DNA from: Alphaproteobacteria bacterium
GTDB lineage: Bacteria > Pseudomonadota > Alphaproteobacteria > Reyranellales > Reyranellaceae
Length of the DNA: 11,097 bases
NCBI GenBank assembly: GCA_005884705.1
Contig: VBAF01000121.1
Span: 1-11,097 of the forward strand
Direction of reading: 5' to 3'
The notes beneath the pieces are model-generated. The model made no database searches, was not told where the DNA came from, and worked only from the letters and a program-made list of their open reading frames with translations. Shown piece after piece: positions 7,792 through 11,097 of the stretch (the stretch's first letter is position 1; each line of letters begins with the position of its first letter). A program made the position numbers and the translations under genes.

Positions 7792-7813
7792 GCGGCGTCC
7801 AAATCGACGCTGC
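7792..7813 (+). other. Stem-loop in the ppk-ppx intergenic region
   Basis: GCGGCGTC (7792-7799), loop CAAATC, GACGCTGC (7806-7813) form an eight-pair stem with one G-U pair. No T run follows, so it is not a classical terminator. It could be a processing or stability element that sets the ratio of ppk to ppx message, or chance in GC-rich DNA. Confidence 0.4.
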
Positions 7814-7847
7814 AATCCCGCCGGGTTTCGGCTAGACGGGTGCGCAC

Positions 7848-9317
7848 ATGGACGGCGAACGGACCATAGAGACGGGCGGAGCGGGCGGCGCCGCGGATCA
7901 TGGCCGTCTCGGGCCGGGGCGCGTCGGCATCATCGACGTCGGCTCCAATTCGATCCGACTGGTCGTGTATGAGCGCGCCAGCCGCGCCCCGCTGCCGGTA
8001 TTCAACGAGAAGGTGCTGTGCGGCCTCGCCCGCGGTCTCGACGCGACCGGCCAACTCAACCCGCAGGGCGTCGAGATGGCGCTCGCCAACATCGACCGCT
8101 TCGCCACGCTCGCCCACAACATGAAGGTGACGTCGCTCGATCTGCTGGCGACCGCGGCGGTGCGCGACGCCGCCGACGGCGCGCAGTTCATGCGCGAACT
8201 CACCAGCCGGCCGGGTATCAAGGCGCACATCGTGAGCGGCCAGGACGAGGCCCGCTACTCGGGCTACGGCGTGATGTGCGGCATGCCCGACGCCTCGGGC
8301 GTGATGGGCGACCTGGGCGGCGGCAGCCTCGAGCTGGTGGCGCTGGGCCAGGGCCGCATCGGCGAATCGACCACTTTGCCGATCGGGCCGTTGCGCCTGA
8401 TGTCCTCGGGCAAGAGCGATCCCAAGCGCGCCGTGGTCGACGCGATCGAGGAGGTGCGCTGGCTGCGCGAGCAGACCGGCAAGACCTTCTATGCCGTCGG
8501 CGGCGCCTGGCGCTCCTTCGCGCGGCTGCACATGGAGCAGGCGGGCTATCCGCTGCACATCATCCACCAGTACGACATTCCGGCCGAGGAGGCGCGCGCG
8601 GTGGCGCGGCTGATCGCGGTGCAGAGTCCGAAGTCGCTCGAGAAGATGCCCGGCGTGTCGCGCCGGCGCGTCGACACCCTGCCGCTCGCTTGCCTGGCGC
8701 TCGACCGGCTGCTGGCGGCGCTCAAGCCGCGCAACGTGGTGTTCTCCGCCTTCGGCCTGCGCGAAGGCTTCTACTATTCGCGGCTCGACGAGGCGGAGCG
8801 CGCGCGCCATCCGCTGATCGCCTTCGCCGAGGAGCAGGGCGCGGGCTGGCGCCGCTTCGATCTGTCGCCGTCGGAGATCTTCGACTGGCTGACGCCGATC
8901 TTCGGCGGCGAGACCGAGGCCGAGCGCATCCTGCGCATCGCCGCCTGTCATCTGAGCGACATCTCCTGGAACGACCATCCCGACTATCGCGCCGAGCAGG
9001 CCTATATCCGCGTGCTGCATCTGCCGGCGCCGGGCATGAGCCACCGCGAGCGCGCGATCCTCGCGATGACCATGGCCTATCGCTACAAGAGCGATTCCAA
9101 GTCGGGCATGCTCGACACCGCGCTGCGCCTGGCGGACGGCAAGGGCCGCAGCTTCGCCCGCCGGCTCGGCGCCTGCCTCAGGCTCGCCTACAACCTGTCC
9201 GGCGGCGCGCCGGGACTGCTGCCGCAGGTCGAGCGCAGCCTGGGCGACGTCACCGCGCGAAGGCTCGAAAGCGCCGCCGAGGCATTCGACCTCAAGTCGG
9301 TGATCGTCACGGCTTGA
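7848..9317 (+). CDS. ppx: Exopolyphosphatase (Ppx/GppA family)
   Basis: Ppx hydrolyses terminal phosphates from polyphosphate; relatives can also hydrolyse pppGpp. The 489-residue protein has the actin-like ASKHA fold: a first phosphate loop IIDVGSNSIRLVVYE (28-42), LATAAVRDAADG, the VSGQDEAR motif (129-136) with conserved acidic residues, a second phosphate loop GDLGGGSLELV (154-164) and YAVGGAWRSFAR. The C-terminal part (about 325-489) is helical, like the HD-related domain of larger Ppx enzymes, and contains HLSDISWNDHPDYRAEQAY. A glycine-rich leader of some 25 residues precedes the conserved core, so the true start could be downstream, although no other ATG lies before the first motif. 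It starts 98 bases after ppk and no obvious terminator separates them, so co-transcription is likely. Ppx rather than GppA is inferred from the neighbour. Confidence 0.93.
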   Translation: MDGERTIETGGAGGAADHGRLGPGRVGIIDVGSNSIRLVVYERASRAPLPVFNEKVLCGLARGLDATGQLNPQGVEMALANIDRFATLAHNMKVTSLDLLATAAVRDAADGAQFMRELTSRPGIKAHIVSGQDEARYSGYGVMCGMPDASGVMGDLGGGSLELVALGQGRIGESTTLPIGPLRLMSSGKSDPKRAVVDAIEEVRWLREQTGKTFYAVGGAWRSFARLHMEQAGYPLHIIHQYDIPAEEARAVARLIAVQSPKSLEKMPGVSRRRVDTLPLACLALDRLLAALKPRNVVFSAFGLREGFYYSRLDEAERARHPLIAFAEEQGAGWRRFDLSPSEIFDWLTPIFGGETEAERILRIAACHLSDISWNDHPDYRAEQAYIRVLHLPAPGMSHRERAILAMTMAYRYKSDSKSGMLDTALRLADGKGRSFARRLGACLRLAYNLSGGAPGLLPQVERSLGDVTARRLESAAEAFDLKSVIVTA

Positions 9318-9338
9318 TGTTGGGGGCGGGCGCCCGGC

Positions 9339-10493
9339 CTACGTCGACGCTACCGGGATCAGATGCGGATGGTCGCCCTTCAGCGACAGCGCCAGCCGGC
9401 CTTCGAGCAGGGCGACGGCATCCTTGCCGAAGATCTCGTTACGCCAGCCGTGCAGCACGTGGACGTCGCGCTTGCCGGCGGCGAGTCGATCGATCTCGTC
9501 GGCGCTCGCCACCAGGCGCGCCGCGACGCCGGCCTGCTCGGCCTTGAGACGCAGCAGGGTGCGCAGCAGGTCGACGACCGCGCCGGGCGCGCGCAATTGC
9601 TCGGGCAGCTTCTCGCGCGACGGCAGCTGCTCTTCCGGCAGCGTGCGCGCCTTGTCGACCGCCTCGAGGATCTCGCGGCCCTGCCAGCCCTCGGCGAAGC
9701 CGCGGCCGAGCCCGCGCGTCAGCGCCAGCTCCTCGACCGTCTTGGGCGCGTGGCTCGCGATCTCCAGGAGCTGCTCGTCGCGCAGCAGGCGCTGGCGCGG
9801 GATGTCGATGCGCTGGGCGGTGCGCTCGCGCCAGGCGGCGACCTCCTTGAGCGTGCCGAGCAGCCGCGGCGAGGCGCCGCGCGGCTTGAGCCGGCGCCAC
9901 GCCTGCTCGGGATCGGCGCGGTAGGTGGCGGGGTCGTTCAGCACCGCCATCTCCTCGGTGATCCAGCTCAGCCGGCCGCTCTTCTCGAGCTGGCGGCGCA
10001 GGTGCTCGTAGACCACGCGCAAGTGGGTGACGTCGGAGATGGCGTAGGTGATCTGCCGCTCGCTGAGCGGGCGGCGGCTCCAGTCGGTGAAGCGGCTCGA
10101 CTTGTCGATGCGCGCCTTGGCCAGCTTGGTGGCGAGCGATTCATAGGACGCTGCCTCGCCATGGCCGCACACCATGGCGGCTACCTGGGTGTCGAACAGC
10201 GGTCCCGGCACCTTGTTCATGCGCAGGTAGAAGATTTCGAGGTCCTGGCGGGCCGCATGGAAGACCTTCAGCACCTTGGGGTTGGCCATCAGCTCGTCGA
10301 GCGGGGACAGGTCGATGCCGTCCGCGAGCGCATCGATCGCCGCGGCCTCGTCGGCGCCAGCCACCTGGGCCAGGCAGAGCTTGGGCCAATAGGTGCGCTC
10401 GCGCATGAATTCGGTGTCGACCGCGACGTAGTCGGCCTCGGCCAGGGGCTTGCAGAAGGCCGCCAGCGCGTCGGTCGTGGTGATGAGCTTCAT
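9339..10493 (-). CDS. rnd: Ribonuclease D
   Basis: RNase D is a 3'-5' exoribonuclease that trims tRNA precursors and other small structured RNAs. The 384-residue protein carries the full DEDDy set: D26 and E28 in VDTEFMRERTYWP, D84 in HAARQDLEIF, and Y150 with D154 in YAISDVTHL. DKSSRFTDWSRRPLSERQ is the typical RNase D segment just before the last motif. An HRDC domain (about 210-290, including AWRERTAQRIDIPRQRLLRD) and a second helical C-terminal domain follow, as in E. coli RNase D (about 375 residues). The gene is convergent with ppx, 21 bases apart, and divergent from aspS. No Shine-Dalgarno precedes the ATG; a -10-like TATAGA only eight bases upstream suggests a leaderless message. Confidence 0.96.
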   Translation of the reverse strand: MKLITTTDALAAFCKPLAEADYVAVDTEFMRERTYWPKLCLAQVAGADEAAAIDALADGIDLSPLDELMANPKVLKVFHAARQDLEIFYLRMNKVPGPLFDTQVAAMVCGHGEAASYESLATKLAKARIDKSSRFTDWSRRPLSERQITYAISDVTHLRVVYEHLRRQLEKSGRLSWITEEMAVLNDPATYRADPEQAWRRLKPRGASPRLLGTLKEVAAWRERTAQRIDIPRQRLLRDEQLLEIASHAPKTVEELALTRGLGRGFAEGWQGREILEAVDKARTLPEEQLPSREKLPEQLRAPGAVVDLLRTLLRLKAEQAGVAARLVASADEIDRLAAGKRDVHVLHGWRNEIFGKDAVALLEGRLALSLKGDHPHLIPVAST

Positions 10494-10501
10494 TGAATTG
10501 C

Positions 10502-10529
10502 TCTATACCGGGCAACCCGGCTCCGGCAA
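10502..10529 (-). promoter_or_regulatory. Candidate rnd promoter
   Basis: On the minus strand TTGCCG (10529-10524), a 16-base spacer and TATAGA (10507-10502) resemble a sigma-70 promoter. Only eight bases separate the -10 from the rnd ATG, so transcription would start at or next to the start codon. The spacer contains the hairpin sequence CCGGG-TTG-CCCGG, read on the minus strand (10520-10508). Confidence 0.4.
10508..10520. repeat. Perfect short inverted repeat in the rnd promoter spacer
   Basis: CCGGG-CAA-CCCGG is a five-base perfect inverted repeat lying exactly between the candidate -10 and -35 of rnd. It could be a repressor site, or chance in GC-rich sequence. Confidence 0.3.
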
Positions 10530-10617
10530 AGCTGCCGCGAACGAAAAGGGCCGATTCCCTTGACTTGTCTCGACGATCCGTGCCTTTTGCCGGCCCATTC
10601 GAGCCCCGGAAATCGCG

Positions 10618-11097
10618 ATGTCCTCCGTTTACCGAACCCATACCTGCGGCCAATTGCGGCCCCAGCATGTCGGCCAGGAGGCCCGCCTGTCGGGCTGGGT
10701 CCAGCGCAAGCGCGACCACGGCAACCTGCTGTTCATCGACCTGCGCGACCACTATGGCGTGACCCAGGTCGTAATCGACGCCTCCAGCCCGGTCTTCAAG
10801 ACCGCCGAGGCGGTGCGTACGGAGAGCGTGGTCACGGTGACCGGCAAGGTGGTGGCGCGCGAGAAGTCGACGGTCAACCCCAGGCTCGCCACCGGCGAGA
10901 TCGAGCTCGACGCCGCCGACATGGTCGTGCAGTCGCTGGCCGACCCGCTGCCGATCCCGGTCTATCAGGAGAACGACACCACGCCGGAGGAGCTGCGGCT
11001 GAAATACCGCTTCCTCGACCTGCGCAAGGACAAGCTGCACCGCAACATCATGCTGCGCAGCCAGGTGATCGCCAGCCTGCGCCGTCGCATGATCGAG
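10618..11097 (+). CDS. aspS: Aspartyl-tRNA synthetase (partial, N-terminal 160 codons)
   Basis: AspRS charges tRNA-Asp with aspartate using ATP. The fragment starts at ATG 10618 and continues past the right edge. It contains the anticodon-binding OB-fold domain: YRTHTCGQLRPQHVGQEARL, SGWVQRKRDHGNLLFIDLRD and HYGVTQVVIDASSP. The linker and the beginning of the catalytic domain follow: PLPIPVYQENDTTPEELRLK, then YRFLDLRKDKLHRNIMLRSQ, the motif 1 region. The His in RDHG (H34) is the residue associated with non-discriminating bacterial AspRS, in contrast to Leu in the E. coli type. That suggests this enzyme also charges tRNA-Asn in a GatCAB-dependent pathway. The 124-base gap to rnd should hold its promoter; only an isolated TTGACT (10560-10565) stands out. 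Confidence 0.96.
   Translation, partial: MSSVYRTHTCGQLRPQHVGQEARLSGWVQRKRDHGNLLFIDLRDHYGVTQVVIDASSPVFKTAEAVRTESVVTVTGKVVAREKSTVNPRLATGEIELDAADMVVQSLADPLPIPVYQENDTTPEELRLKYRFLDLRKDKLHRNIMLRSQVIASLRRRMIE

Noticed and set aside
5611..7815. 734-codon open frame antisense to ppk
   Set aside because: It is a shadow of high third-position GC in ppk. The product is a low-complexity Arg/His/Asp/Leu-rich sequence with no recognisable domain, while ppk in the sense strand is fully conserved.
9327..9336. CGGGCGCCCG palindrome between the convergent ppx and rnd stops
   Set aside because: There is no loop and no T run on either strand, so it does not support an intrinsic terminator.
8018..9547. Long plus-strand frame overlapping ppx and running into rnd
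   Set aside because: Arg/Ala/Pro-rich out-of-frame translation of ppx with no domain.
9363..10496. 377-codon frame antisense to rnd
   Set aside because: It mirrors rnd closely, has no motif and no ribosome binding site; rnd carries all catalytic residues.
10560..10588. TTGACT as an aspS -35
   Set aside because: The hexamer is good, but at 16-18 bases spacing there is only CCTTTT-like sequence, so I do not call a promoter.

Overview
The window is GC-rich, dense chromosomal DNA whose gene families and gene order point to an alphaproteobacterium. The pointers are a short HdaA-type DnaA paralogue downstream of a DUF2066 gene, head to head with purM-purN, and the order ppk-ppx / rnd / aspS. A Rhodospirillales- or Reyranella-like lineage would fit, but the rank below class is a guess. 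I see no mobile element, CRISPR array, tRNA or rRNA; this is mainly housekeeping DNA with several local oddities.

Layout. (1) 1-1583, minus strand: purM (TTG start) overlaps the start of purN, which runs off the left edge; both belong to de novo purine synthesis. (2) 1610-4924, plus strand: a tightly packed row of five genes. They are a DUF2066 exported protein, a strikingly small PerM/AI-2E transporter relic, hdaA (inactivator of DnaA), a DUF2147 exported protein, and an atypical short-chain dehydrogenase that lacks the catalytic Tyr and Lys. The first four are joined by 4-base overlaps or a 2-base gap; the fifth has its own strong ribosome binding site. (3) 4970-5494, minus strand: a SixA-type phosphohistidine phosphatase. 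(4) 5602-9317, plus strand: ppk (polyphosphate kinase 1) and ppx (exopolyphosphatase), which make and degrade polyphosphate. (5) 9339-10493, minus strand: rnd (RNase D), convergent with ppx. (6) 10618 to the right edge, plus strand: the N-terminal 160 codons of aspS.

Regulatory sequence is concentrated in two divergent gaps. The sixA-ppk gap (5495-5601) holds two perfect inverted repeats and an 18-base match to a PhoB box, which would tie polyphosphate synthesis to phosphate starvation. The rnd-aspS gap (10494-10617) holds a plausible rnd promoter so close to the ATG that the message may be leaderless. The ppk-ppx gap has a triple direct repeat and an 8-bp stem-loop.

The most unusual item is the 86-codon PerM relic. 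It joins the first transmembrane segment of an AI-2E family transporter in frame to its C-terminal end, with no stop codon or frameshift and with translational coupling to its upstream neighbour intact. I found no convincing wholly new multigene system.
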